NCBI RefSeq assembly: GCF_030161375.1
Contig: NZ_BSSQ01000029.1
Span: 1-43,805 of the forward strand
Source of the DNA: Paenibacillus glycanilyticus
GTDB lineage: Bacteria > Bacillota > Bacilli > Paenibacillales > Paenibacillaceae
Length of the DNA: 43,805 nt
Direction: 5' to 3'
The translations under genes were made by a program, and so were the position numbers. The notes under the pieces are model-generated. The model had not been told where the DNA came from and searched no databases. It was given only the letters and a program-made list of their open reading frames with translations. Positions 23,385-31,952 of this stretch are shown piece after piece (within the stretch, counting starts at the first letter, position 1; each line of letters begins with the position of its first letter).

Positions 23385-25130
23385 CTATTCGAGGTGGTCG
23401 AGGGAGAAGACCGAATTGATGGACTTCATCTTTTCCTTGATCTTGCATACCTCGTCGATTTTTTTGGCGTTTTTGCTAACCGTTGCGATGGAAACGCCGT
23501 AACGCTCCGATATTTCGGGATACGACGTTGTCCGGCGGTGCATCTTGGCCGTTAAATATTCTAGGGCGGCGGCCCATCCCTCCGGCTTGCTCAGCTTTGG
23601 CACTTCGGGATACAACCTCGACAGGAACTCCACCCACAAGGTCATGAGATCATATTGCTGCACAAGATCGAACCTTTTGTTCATGCGGGACATCGCAACA
23701 TCTACGACTTCCTGCCATTTGTCTTCCCAGACCGGAAGACGGGAAGGAACGCGATTGGGTTCAACGACCGTAGCTTTGCCTTCGAGAACAGCATGAAGCG
23801 GCTCCTGAACGCCAAGCGTACGAAGCACAAATACGGCAATCTGCTTCAGATAATCGTCTTCGTCCGCTTCCATTAGAAAGGCGCGAAGCACATCCTTCAC
23901 TTCATTGTCGGCAATCATGCCTAGCGCTTGAATAACCTGCAGCTTCGTATTCTGGTCGCCATGACGCAGAGCCCAGAAGAACGAGGAGCGTACGAGCGGG
24001 TCGCGCTTCAAATGCTCGGGAAGCCCATCCGAGGAATTTTCCCACAGCTTAAACTGCTCTTCGAATGGCAAGTGATAATGGTAACTTACCGCTGCGGTCA
24101 GGTCTCCGCTCTTGATGAGCGATAACTGCTCCATGTAATAACGCGGAATATCCGATTCCGGATCCAGCTTCGCTGCCTGCTTCCATAGGCGCTCAGCCTC
24201 CACATAACGGCCAATATGACATGCTGCCACCGCCGCATAGTGGTATAAGCAAGGATCAAGATTAAGCTCCGCGTCCTTCAACAGGCGGGTAAAATGGCGA
24301 TAGGCGGCTTCATGTTCTCCCAGTATTCCCATTGTTGTCGCAAGCTTGAACACATGCTCTTGATGGAAAGGCGCCGTCTTGCGAAGCAAATCAAGCAAAG
24401 GAGCAAGGCTATCCTTATCTCCCGCATGCTGATAGAAGATCCCCAGATTGCAAAGGGCATGCAAATTACCCGGCTCGAGCTCCAACGCCTCGTGGATCGT
24501 AGCCATTGCTTTGTCGAATAACCCCATATAATAATAGGCCAGTGCCAAATTATTGCGTGCCGCGAGAAACTCCGGCTGTTCCTGAATGATTTTCTCCAAG
24601 ATACGGACCGCTTCCGTAAACTTGCCTTCTTCCAGAAGTTTGCGCGCCTGGTCATGCTCGACCATGCCTTCGCGCGCTTTAATATTCGTAAGCGGAGCAG
24701 GACGTTCCAGTTCATACTGGAGAAGCTCCATCATTTCCTCGGCTTCATCGAGGTATTGGCCTTCCGCATCTTCCTCTAGATAGCGGACAAGAGCGCCTTC
24801 TGCCTCTTCGTACATTTCCATATTGGCAAAGTTATTGGCCATGTAGAAATGGCATTCCGTCATCGTCGGATCCAGCTCATCGACAATCCATTTCAAAATC
24901 CGATTGGATTCTTCATAATTGCCCATCTCCGACATGATGCCCGCCATGTTGCAATGGTTAACCGGATTATCCGGTTCATACTCCACGGCACGCCGGAAAT
25001 ACTTGAGTGCCTTGTCGTAGTGGTAACGATCCAACGAGCGAACCGCCCGCTCGAAAAAGAACGTGGCGTCCCATTGTATCGGTATGATCTTGGCTGTCTG
25101 TCCTATGGCATCACGTTTCTTTTCTTTCAC
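23385..25130 (-). CDS. tetratricopeptide repeat protein with C-terminal helix-turn-helix (YvcD-like)
   Basis: A 581-residue protein. The N-terminal half has a run of TPR units (for example ALKYFRRAVEYEPDNPVNHCNMAGI, VRILEKIIQEQPEFLAARNNLAL, AMATIHEALELEPGNLHALCNLG). The middle third looks like helical repeats with ALGMIADNEVKDVLRAFL, similar to HEAT repeats. The C-terminus has TTSYPEISERYGVSIATVSKNAKKI, a likely helix-turn-helix. It has the place of B. subtilis yvcD, between the his genes and trxB. The start is chosen as GTG at 25130 because GGGAGG lies eleven bases upstream. A GTG twelve bases earlier overlaps that site. It is probably a scaffold or regulator. The partner is unknown. Confidence 0.8.
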   Translation of the reverse strand: MKEKKRDAIGQTAKIIPIQWDATFFFERAVRSLDRYHYDKALKYFRRAVEYEPDNPVNHCNMAGIMSEMGNYEESNRILKWIVDELDPTMTECHFYMANNFANMEMYEEAEGALVRYLEEDAEGQYLDEAEEMMELLQYELERPAPLTNIKAREGMVEHDQARKLLEEGKFTEAVRILEKIIQEQPEFLAARNNLALAYYYMGLFDKAMATIHEALELEPGNLHALCNLGIFYQHAGDKDSLAPLLDLLRKTAPFHQEHVFKLATTMGILGEHEAAYRHFTRLLKDAELNLDPCLYHYAAVAACHIGRYVEAERLWKQAAKLDPESDIPRYYMEQLSLIKSGDLTAAVSYHYHLPFEEQFKLWENSSDGLPEHLKRDPLVRSSFFWALRHGDQNTKLQVIQALGMIADNEVKDVLRAFLMEADEDDYLKQIAVFVLRTLGVQEPLHAVLEGKATVVEPNRVPSRLPVWEDKWQEVVDVAMSRMNKRFDLVQQYDLMTLWVEFLSRLYPEVPKLSKPEGWAAALEYLTAKMHRRTTSYPEISERYGVSIATVSKNAKKIDEVCKIKEKMKSINSVFSLDHLE

Positions 25131-25208
25131 CTGGCAAGGCACCTCCCGGAACTGATTTTCTACGATTATACCATAGCACTGCCTATCCTAACACGGTAGA
25201 ATATGTGG

Positions 25209-25246
25209 GAAAATCGCGAACGTAAGAAAAAACGTCCGCGATTTTC
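25209..25246 (-). terminator. terminator of the PRPP synthetase gene
   Basis: A hairpin with GAAAATCGCG.ACGT / ACGT.CGCGATTTTC arms. It can act on both strands. Confidence 0.7.
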
Positions 25247-25263
25247 TGTCAAAGCTTATTCGG

Positions 25264-26217
25264 TTAAACGCCACCGTTTGTCTTGAAGAGCGTGCTGATC
25301 GAACCGCCTTCAATGATGATGCGTGTTGCTTCCGCAAGCAGCGGAGCGACCGACAGTACAGTGAACTTCTCTGGATGTTCCTCTGGCAGAGAGATCGTAT
25401 CCGTCACGATAATTTCCTTGATATGAGGATGATTCAAACGCTCAATGGCATTGCCCGAGAACAATGGGTGAGTTGCGCATACATAGACTTCTTTTGCTCC
25501 GCGCTCCTTCAGGCTCTCAACAACATTGACAATCGTGCTGCCCGTATCGATCAAATCCTCGATAATGATGGCGGTTTGACCCTCAACATCGCCAATTACG
25601 TGCGTAATCGAAGATTCATTATGCGCGGGGCGCTTCTTGATCATAATAGCAAACGATGTGTCCAGGTTATTGGCAAGCTTTTCTGCCGTAGATGCACGAC
25701 CTGCGTCCGGAGACACGACAACCGGGTTTTCAATGTTCTTCGACTTCAGGTAATCACTGAGCAGATCGAGCGCAGTCATATGATCTACCGGGATGTTGAA
25801 GAAACCTTGGATAGCTGGCGCATGAAGGTCAATCGTGATGACGCGGTTTGCACCAACTGTAGTAAGAACGTCTGCCACCATTTTCGCGGAGATCGGCTCC
25901 CGCGGTGCTGCTTTGCGCTCTTGGCGCGCATAGCCGTAGTACGGCATGATGATGTTGATCGTCTTCGCGGATGCCCGCTTCGCTGCGTCAATCATGACGA
26001 GCAATTCAACAAAATGCTCGTTGATCGGATGCGAGAACGATTGAACGAGGAATACGTCGCAGTTACGGATCGTCTCTTCGTAATGGACATAGATTTCCCC
26101 GCTCTTGAAACGGGACATTTTGATGGCGCCGAGTGTCAATCCCAGATCACCGGCGATCTTTTGAGCCAATGCGGGATTGGACGAACCCGAAAAAATACGC
26201 AACTTGTCGCTAAACAT
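25264..26217 (-). CDS. prs: ribose-phosphate pyrophosphokinase, divergent copy
   Basis: A 317-residue PRPP synthetase that makes 5-phosphoribosyl 1-diphosphate from ribose 5-phosphate and ATP. Family features are RFKSGEIYVHYEETIRNCDVFLVQS, PYYGYARQERK, DLHAPAIQGFF and the loop KKRPAHN. It differs from B. subtilis Prs in two motifs: VSPDHGG is here VSPDAGR, and the PRPP loop DDIIDTAGT is EDLIDTGST. The ATG at 26217 follows AGGAGGGTATC. It has its own promoter at 26317-26344 inside the end of hisJ and lies after the his operon, so it may be a second copy dedicated to supplying HisG. The usual housekeeping prs of Bacillales sits by glmU elsewhere. Confidence 0.92.
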   Translation of the reverse strand: MFSDKLRIFSGSSNPALAQKIAGDLGLTLGAIKMSRFKSGEIYVHYEETIRNCDVFLVQSFSHPINEHFVELLVMIDAAKRASAKTINIIMPYYGYARQERKAAPREPISAKMVADVLTTVGANRVITIDLHAPAIQGFFNIPVDHMTALDLLSDYLKSKNIENPVVVSPDAGRASTAEKLANNLDTSFAIMIKKRPAHNESSITHVIGDVEGQTAIIIEDLIDTGSTIVNVVESLKERGAKEVYVCATHPLFSGNAIERLNHPHIKEIIVTDTISLPEEHPEKFTVLSVAPLLAEATRIIIEGGSISTLFKTNGGV

Positions 26218-26316
26218 GATACCCTCCTGAGCGTTTAAACCAAATAATTTGACATGAAGTCCTAAACTTCGCCAATTGCCTGTCGCTTTCATACAACGTC
26301 AAGCTTGTTCCATACC

Positions 26317-26344
26317 ATTATACATCTAATTTACCATAATTCAA
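26317..26344 (-). promoter_or_regulatory. promoter of the PRPP synthetase gene
   Basis: Minus strand: -35 TTGAAT (26344-26339), 16-base spacer, -10 TATAAT (26322-26317). The -35 box overlaps the end of hisJ, so prs can be expressed apart from the his operon. Confidence 0.6.
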
Positions 26345-27147
26345 AAATCGACTAATACCAATTTTCGCCGTTCAAACGTCGCTAGCTGAGAAAAACCGAC
26401 ATCTTTCAACACCGCACGCGCTTGATCTAAATATTGCCCCAACCGTTCTGGCGAATGCGCATCCGAACCAATTGTGATTGGAATGTTCAATTGTTTGGCG
26501 TATTCGAGCATTCTGCGGCTCGGAAACATCTCTTCAACCGGCATCCTAAGGCCCGATGCATTCAGCTCAATCGCCATCCCATGACGCTTCACGGCTTCAA
26601 GCGCAGCGTTCTCCAGATGCGTAACATCGCCTTCCGCTTTAAAGCCAAACCGTTTGATCACGTCGATATGTCCGATGTAGTCGTAGAAGCCGGTCGCTGC
26701 CGCTTTTGCCACCGCATCGTAATACTGCTCGTAAACCTTCATCCGGTCTTTGCCTTCCCAGCCGTGGGTTTGACGGAAGTCGGTAATGTCCCACTCACCC
26801 AGAAAGTGAACGGAGCCTATCACATAATCAAACGGATAAGCGTTGATGATCGTTTCAATTTTTTGCTCCTGGCCCTCGATATAGTCGCCTTCAAGGCCGA
26901 CCCGGATGTCAATCTGGCCTTTATACTTTTCTTTGAGAGCCAAACACTCTTCTACGTACCGCGGCAGCTCCTCCATCGGCATGGCCATTTCCGGGTAATA
27001 CGTTGCCGGGTCCACATGAAGCAGCGGCATATGGTCAGAAAGACCGATCTGCGCAAGACCGATCTCTATCCCCTTCTGTACGTATTCCTCCAGCGATCCG
27101 ACAGCATGGCCGCAGCGGGCGTGATGGGTATGATAATCGATAAACAT
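26341..27147 (-). CDS. hisJ: histidinol-phosphatase, PHP family
   Basis: A 268-residue metal-dependent phosphatase that removes phosphate from L-histidinol phosphate. The PHP metal ligands are visible in YHTHHARCGHA, GLSDHMP, VGLEGDYI, GSVHFLG, GHIDVIKRFG and GSDAHSPERLGQY. The ATG at 27147 follows AAGGAAGG. It is 41 bases after hisIE, as the last gene of the his operon here. In B. subtilis the homologue hisJ lies apart from the operon. Confidence 0.92.
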   Translation of the reverse strand: MFIDYHTHHARCGHAVGSLEEYVQKGIEIGLAQIGLSDHMPLLHVDPATYYPEMAMPMEELPRYVEECLALKEKYKGQIDIRVGLEGDYIEGQEQKIETIINAYPFDYVIGSVHFLGEWDITDFRQTHGWEGKDRMKVYEQYYDAVAKAAATGFYDYIGHIDVIKRFGFKAEGDVTHLENAALEAVKRHGMAIELNASGLRMPVEEMFPSRRMLEYAKQLNIPITIGSDAHSPERLGQYLDQARAVLKDVGFSQLATFERRKLVLVDF

Positions 27148-27187
27148 GGCAACCGGCCTTCCTTTGTTCAATATAGGATTACTAAGC

Positions 27188-27874
27188 TTACTTCTCTGCT
27201 TGCTCTCTTCTCATCGCATTGTTGGTAGCAGGTTTTCCGTGCCGGCTTTGCAATTCGGCCATCACGTCATCCAGCGGCAAGCCGCGCTCGCGCAACAGCA
27301 CAAGCAAGTGGAACAGCAGATCGCTTGCCTCGGAGCGAAGCTCGTCATTATCGCCGTTTTTGGCTGCGATAATCGCTTCGGTCGCTTCTTCCCCGACTTT
27401 TTTCAATATTTTATCGAGACCCTTCTCGAATAGGTACGTAGTATAGGCGCCTTCGGGACGCTCCGCGTAACGCTGCGCAATGACGCTCTCCAGCTCGCCT
27501 AGAATCGCAAAGCGGTTCTCGGAAGTTGCAACAGAAACCGCTTCGGCACCGGCTACTTCAATCTCGTTGAAGAAGCAGGAATACGAGCCCGTGTGGCAAG
27601 CAGGACCTTTCTGGTCCACGCGCACAAGCAACGTATCCGCATCGCAGTCATACGACATGGAACGGATTTGCTGGGTGTGGCCGCTGGTTGCGCCCTTGTT
27701 CCACAGCTCGTTGCGGGAACGGCTCCAGAACCAGGTTACACCCGATTCGGCCGACAGCTTCAGAGACTCCTTGTTCATGTACGCAAGCATCAGCACTTCC
27801 TTGCTCTGCGCGTCTTGTACGATGGCCGGAACCAGTCCGTCTTCGCTCCACTTAATACGGTCACTCAACGTCAT
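27188..27874 (-). CDS. hisIE: bifunctional phosphoribosyl-AMP cyclohydrolase / phosphoribosyl-ATP pyrophosphatase
   Basis: A 228-residue fusion that does steps two and three of histidine synthesis. The HisI cyclohydrolase covers about residues 1-105, with its zinc and magnesium ligands in YDCDADTLLVRVDQKGPACHTG. The HisE pyrophosphatase covers about residues 110-200, with EGAYTTYLFEKGLDKILKKVGEEATE. Its ATG overlaps the hisF stop by four bases (ATGA). Confidence 0.97.
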   Translation of the reverse strand: MTLSDRIKWSEDGLVPAIVQDAQSKEVLMLAYMNKESLKLSAESGVTWFWSRSRNELWNKGATSGHTQQIRSMSYDCDADTLLVRVDQKGPACHTGSYSCFFNEIEVAGAEAVSVATSENRFAILGELESVIAQRYAERPEGAYTTYLFEKGLDKILKKVGEEATEAIIAAKNGDNDELRSEASDLLFHLLVLLRERGLPLDDVMAELQSRHGKPATNNAMRREQAEK

Positions 27875-28629
27875 CGCACTTCCACGCCTTTCTCCCTGAG
27901 ATCATCCTTCACTTCGCGGATCGTCATTTCCTTGTAGTGGAATATCGTTGCCGCAAGACCCGCGTCCGCATGGCCTTCCTCAAACACGTCGGAGAAATGT
28001 TCGATACGTCCCGCTCCGCCGGAAGCAATCACCGGAATGCCTACCGAGTCCGATACCGCTCGCGTCAGCTTGAGGTCAAAACCGTCCTTCGTACCGTCGG
28101 CATCCATACTCGTCAACAGAATCTCTCCCGCGCCTAGGCGTTCTATCTCGCGAGCCCACTCGAGCACTTTAATGCCAGTCTCCCTGCGGCCGCCATGCGT
28201 GAATACTTCCCATTCTCCCCACGCTTCGTTGTACTTCGCATCGATCGCAACAACGATGCATTGCGAGCCGAATTTGCGGGCGCCATCGCTTACCAGGGAG
28301 GGGTTAAGAACCGCCGCCGTGTTGATCGCGATTTTGTCCGCGCCAGCGCGAAGAATCCGCTTCATATCGTCCACATGAGAGATGCCCCCGCCAACGGTAA
28401 ATGGGATGGTAATCTCTCCTGCCGTCCGTTTTACTACTTCAATCATCGTGGCGCGCCCTTCAACCGAAGCCGAAATATCGAGGAAAACCAGCTCGTCGGC
28501 GCCCTCCTGATCGTAAGTGGACGCAAGCTCAACCGGATCCCCCGCATCGCGCAGGTTTACGAAGTTGACTCCTTTTACAACGCGTCCGTCCTTCACGTCC
28601 AGACATGGAATAATACGTTTCGCCAGCAT
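27871..28629 (-). CDS. hisF: imidazole glycerol phosphate synthase subunit HisF
   Basis: A 252-residue half-barrel-duplicated TIM barrel that makes imidazole glycerol phosphate and AICAR using ammonia from HisH. Catalytic Asp residues lie in RIIPCLDVKDGRVVKG (N-terminal) and in the second half VVAIDAKYNEAWGEWEV. ILLTSMDADGTKDGFD and VIASGGAGRIEHF are phosphate-binding. I chose the ATG at 28629, 11 bases after GAGAGGGGA. A GTG nine bases upstream is possible. hisA, normally between hisH and hisF, is not there. Confidence 0.97.
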   Translation of the reverse strand: MLAKRIIPCLDVKDGRVVKGVNFVNLRDAGDPVELASTYDQEGADELVFLDISASVEGRATMIEVVKRTAGEITIPFTVGGGISHVDDMKRILRAGADKIAINTAAVLNPSLVSDGARKFGSQCIVVAIDAKYNEAWGEWEVFTHGGRRETGIKVLEWAREIERLGAGEILLTSMDADGTKDGFDLKLTRAVSDSVGIPVIASGGAGRIEHFSDVFEEGHADAGLAATIFHYKEMTIREVKDDLREKGVEVR

Positions 28630-28719
28630 TTCGTGCACGCTCCCCTCTCGTTAATCGCTGGATTGTATCTATACTCCCCGAGTCACTCCAATGCTCGAAG
28701 AATCAATCGTTATTATCGT
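28630..28719 (-). other. intergenic gap where hisA is expected
   Basis: The 90 bases between hisH and hisF have no reading frame and no visible HisA remnant in any frame, only the hisF ribosome binding site. In B. subtilis and most Bacillales hisA (about 735 bases) lies exactly here. Confidence 0.7.
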
Positions 28720-29343
28720 TTAGCGCTGAACAACCGGACTTCCCGTCAAAGCAAGGAAATTTCCAAGCAATTGCATGCCAAGGTCGCTGCTCTTTTCGGG
28801 ATGGAACTGCATGCCGTACACATTGTCACGGCTAACGATAGCCGTCACTTGCTGGTAATAGTCCGTTGTTGCCAGAAGATCGCTATCGCGTTCCGGCTTC
28901 GCATGGAAGGAGTGTACGAAATAGACATGGCCTTCCTCCAGTCCTTTGAACAGCGGGCTATCCGCTTGCAGGAAGCTGAGCTTGTTCCAGCCCATATGAG
29001 GCACTTTGTAATCCCCTTGGAAACGAATTACCTTGCCAGGAAGCAAATTCAGGCCGTCGTTAATGCCATGCTCTTCGCTTTGGCTGAACAAGAGCTGCAT
29101 GCCCAGGCAAATACCAAGCAATGGTTTACCCGAAGCAGCATAAGCTTTCGCCACTTCATCGAGCTTAGTCTCGCGAAGATTCTCCATTGCGTCGCCAAAC
29201 GCGCCAACGCCTGGCAGAATAGCGCCGTCCGCGGCTGCGATAACGGCTGGATCAGCCGTTACAACCGCTTCATAGCCAAGGCGTTCTACCGCCTTGCTGA
29301 CGCTGTGAAGATTGCCCATGCCGTAATCGATGATCGCGATCAT
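28720..29343 (-). CDS. hisH: imidazole glycerol phosphate synthase subunit HisH
   Basis: A 207-residue class I glutamine amidotransferase that delivers ammonia to HisF. The nucleophile cysteine is in LLGICLGMQLLF, and the His and Glu of the triad are in GMQFHPEKSSDLG. The N-terminus IAIIDYGMGNLHSV is standard. The ATG follows AGGAGTGCTGTAAT, one base after the hisB stop. The gene is full length and ends normally at 28720. The 90 bases before the hisF start codon hold no gene. Confidence 0.97.
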   Translation of the reverse strand: MIAIIDYGMGNLHSVSKAVERLGYEAVVTADPAVIAAADGAILPGVGAFGDAMENLRETKLDEVAKAYAASGKPLLGICLGMQLLFSQSEEHGINDGLNLLPGKVIRFQGDYKVPHMGWNKLSFLQADSPLFKGLEEGHVYFVHSFHAKPERDSDLLATTDYYQQVTAIVSRDNVYGMQFHPEKSSDLGMQLLGNFLALTGSPVVQR

Positions 29344-29344
29344 A

Positions 29345-29941
29345 TTACAGCACTCCTTTCGTCGAAGGCACTCCTTGTACGCGAGGATCGATAGTTGTCG
29401 CTTCGTCGATCGCACGTCCCAGCGCTTTGAACACCGCTTCGATCATATGATGCGTGTTCTGGCCGTAATGGACGATGACGTGAAGCGTAATACGCGATTC
29501 CAAGGCGAACTTCCACAGGAATTCATGAACCAGTTCAGTAGAGAAGCTGCCTACTTGCAAGGATGGATACTCCGCACGGTATTCGAAATGCGGACGGTTG
29601 CTAACGTCAACGATAACTTGGGCAAGCGCCTCATCCATCGGTACGAATACGCTAGCATAACGCTTGATGCCGCGTTTGTCGCCGAGCGCTTCGCGCAGGG
29701 TTTGACCAAGGCAGATGCCGATGTCTTCTACCGTGTGGTGATCATCGATGTCGATATCGCCGCGGGCATCGACCGTCAGGTCGAATTGGCCATGCTTCGC
29801 AAACAGGTCGAGCATGTGGTTCAGGAACGGAACATCCGTCTCAAGCTTCACTTCGCCGCTGCCGTCTACAGCAAAACCCAGCTTAATGTCTGTTTCATTT
29901 GTTTTCCGTGCAATTTCAGCAAAACGTTTCGTATCCGTCAC
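29345..29941 (-). CDS. hisB: imidazoleglycerol-phosphate dehydratase
   Basis: A 198-residue manganese enzyme that makes imidazole acetol phosphate. The metal-binding histidine motifs are FLNHMLDLFAKHG, DDHHTVEDIGI, STELVHEFLWKFA and GQNTHHMIEAVFKA. It is the monofunctional form, with no phosphatase domain, so HisJ supplies that activity. It lies 28 bases after hisD and one base before hisH. Confidence 0.98.
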   Translation of the reverse strand: MTDTKRFAEIARKTNETDIKLGFAVDGSGEVKLETDVPFLNHMLDLFAKHGQFDLTVDARGDIDIDDHHTVEDIGICLGQTLREALGDKRGIKRYASVFVPMDEALAQVIVDVSNRPHFEYRAEYPSLQVGSFSTELVHEFLWKFALESRITLHVIVHYGQNTHHMIEAVFKALGRAIDEATTIDPRVQGVPSTKGVL

Positions 29942-29969
29942 TTATAGTTCCTTCTTTCTAATAGGATTG

Positions 29970-31256
29970 TTACTTGCCTTCCTGCTCCAAACGGATCTGA
30001 ATAGCCCGTGCATGCGCCTCAAGCCCTTCATGGCGCGCAAGCGTCATAATGCTGTTGCCGTTCTTCAGCAACGCTTCCTTGCTGTAGTAGATCAGGCTAG
30101 ACTTCTTCAGGAAGTCGTCTACGTTCACAGGCGAAGAGAAACGTGCGGTTCCGTTCGTCGGAATAATATGGTTAGGTCCGGCAAAATAATCGCCTACCGG
30201 TTCCGAGCTGTATGGTCCGAGGAAAATCGCGCCGGCATTCTCGATCAGGCCTAGCAGGCTCATCGGATCGACCGTCAGCACCTCCAAGTGTTCCGGTGCC
30301 AACTTGTTCACAACCGCGATGCCCGCTTCGATAGACTCTACCAGCAGTACCGCGCCGTAGCTGTCGATGGATGCGCGCGCAATCGCTTCACGCGGCAGCG
30401 TAGCGAGTTGACGCTCTACTTCCGCTGCAACCTCCGCCCCAAGCTTCTCGGAAGGCGTAACGAGAATCGCCGATGCCATTTCGTCATGTTCCGCTTGCGA
30501 TAACAGATCGGCCGCGATATACGAGGCATTTGCGCCTTCATCCGCCAATACGACGATCTCGCTTGGTCCGGCAATACTGTCGATATCTACAGCGCCAAAT
30601 ACCGCGCGCTTCGCCAGCGCGACGTATATATTGCCCGGTCCGCAAATCTTATCGACCGGAGCAATCGATGCCGTGCCGTAAGCCAGCGCGGCAATCGCTT
30701 GCGCGCCGCCGACCCGGTACATCTCTTTCACGCCCGCTTCTGCGGCGGCGACGAGAATATACGGGTCGATCCCTGCCTTGCCGCCGGTCGACGGCGGCGT
30801 TACCATCACAATCTCCGGAACGCCTGCTACTTGTGCCGGAATGACGTTCATCAGCACGGACGACGGATACGCCGCCTTGCCGCCGGGCACGTATACGCCG
30901 ACCCGCTTCAGCGGCCGGAGAATTTGCCCGAGCATCGTACCGTCCGGCTGCAGATCCATCCACGAGCTGCGCATCTGCTTCTCGTGGAATACGCGAATGT
31001 TCACGGCTGCCTCGCGGATGGCCGTGAGGAACGCGGCGTCGACCTTCCCGTACGCCGCCTGAATCTCTTCCTGCGTCACGCGAAGCGACGACGCATCAAG
31101 CTGGACGCGGTCCAGCTGCTCCGTGTACCGCAGCAGCGCCCCGTCCCCTTCCGTTCTGATCGCTTCCACGATCTGACGGACCGTTTCATTTTGCTCCGGT
31201 GTTCCGTACTCCACCTCGCGCTGCAGGCCAAACTGCTCCGCCTTCATAATCCGCAT
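29970..31256 (-). CDS. hisD: histidinol dehydrogenase
   Basis: A 428-residue zinc enzyme that oxidises histidinol to histidine in two NAD steps. Signature parts are PGGKAAYPSSVLMNVIPAQ, the NAD region QAIAALAYGTASIAPVDKICGPGNIYVALAK, SIAGPSEIVVLADEGAN, SQAEHDEMASAIL with zinc ligands, and GPNHIIPTNGTARF. The start at 31256 follows GGAAGGGGA by ten bases. An ATG nine bases in is a second option. The local sequence around 30650-31100 is richer in G and C than its neighbours. Confidence 0.98.
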   Translation of the reverse strand: MRIMKAEQFGLQREVEYGTPEQNETVRQIVEAIRTEGDGALLRYTEQLDRVQLDASSLRVTQEEIQAAYGKVDAAFLTAIREAAVNIRVFHEKQMRSSWMDLQPDGTMLGQILRPLKRVGVYVPGGKAAYPSSVLMNVIPAQVAGVPEIVMVTPPSTGGKAGIDPYILVAAAEAGVKEMYRVGGAQAIAALAYGTASIAPVDKICGPGNIYVALAKRAVFGAVDIDSIAGPSEIVVLADEGANASYIAADLLSQAEHDEMASAILVTPSEKLGAEVAAEVERQLATLPREAIARASIDSYGAVLLVESIEAGIAVVNKLAPEHLEVLTVDPMSLLGLIENAGAIFLGPYSSEPVGDYFAGPNHIIPTNGTARFSSPVNVDDFLKKSSLIYYSKEALLKNGNSIMTLARHEGLEAHARAIQIRLEQEGK

Positions 31257-31307
31257 AACTCTTCGTCCCCTTCCTCACCTGTCATTTCTCTATTTCGAAA
31301 CGTCTTG

Positions 31308-31952
31308 TTAGACCTTTGCCGTAATCGTGTCTTGAAGCAGATCGCATAAACCTTGAATCGCTTCGTTTTTCATCCGGTAGCTGACGCGGTTTGCGATCAA
31401 ACGGCTCGTAATCGGGAAGATGGATTGCATTTCAACCAAACCGTTCTCGCGAAGCGTTTGACCCGTTTCCACCATATCAACGATACGATCTGCGAGGCCA
31501 ATGAGCGGTGCAAGCTCAATCGAACCGTTCAACTTGATCACTTCTACCTGTTGCCCCAACTCGCGGAAATATTGCGACGCTACATTGGGATATTTGGTTG
31601 CCACGCGCGGGTTAATGACCGGTTTCCAGTCTGCTAATCCAATAACGGACATCCGGCATTTCGCAATGCCCAGGTCCAGCAGCTCGTAGACGTCTTTATT
31701 TTCCTCCATAAGAACGTCCTTACCCACGATCCCGATATCGGCAACGCCGTATTCCACGTAAGTAGGAACATCTACCGGCTTCGCCATAATAAACTCCATG
31801 CCGACGTCGGGCAGCTCGATAATCAGCTTGCGAGTATCGTCAAAGTCGCTTGGAATCGGCAGACCCGCTTCGCGGAACAGCTTCGAAGCTTGCTTATAGA
31901 TGCGTCCCTTCGGCATCGCAACCTTTAGAATATCTTTTTTCGCTTCGCTCAT
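31308..31952 (-). CDS. hisG: ATP phosphoribosyltransferase, short form
   Basis: A 214-residue catalytic subunit that joins ATP and PRPP in the first step of histidine synthesis. It is the short form that lacks the C-terminal regulatory domain and works as an octamer with HisZ. Motifs are LKVAMPKGRIYKQA, IELPDVGMEFIMAKPVDVPTYVEYGVADIGIVGKDVL and the PRPP site ADRIVDMVETGQTLRENGL. The ATG overlaps the hisZ stop by four bases. Confidence 0.97.
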   Translation of the reverse strand: MSEAKKDILKVAMPKGRIYKQASKLFREAGLPIPSDFDDTRKLIIELPDVGMEFIMAKPVDVPTYVEYGVADIGIVGKDVLMEENKDVYELLDLGIAKCRMSVIGLADWKPVINPRVATKYPNVASQYFRELGQQVEVIKLNGSIELAPLIGLADRIVDMVETGQTLRENGLVEMQSIFPITSRLIANRVSYRMKNEAIQGLCDLLQDTITAKV

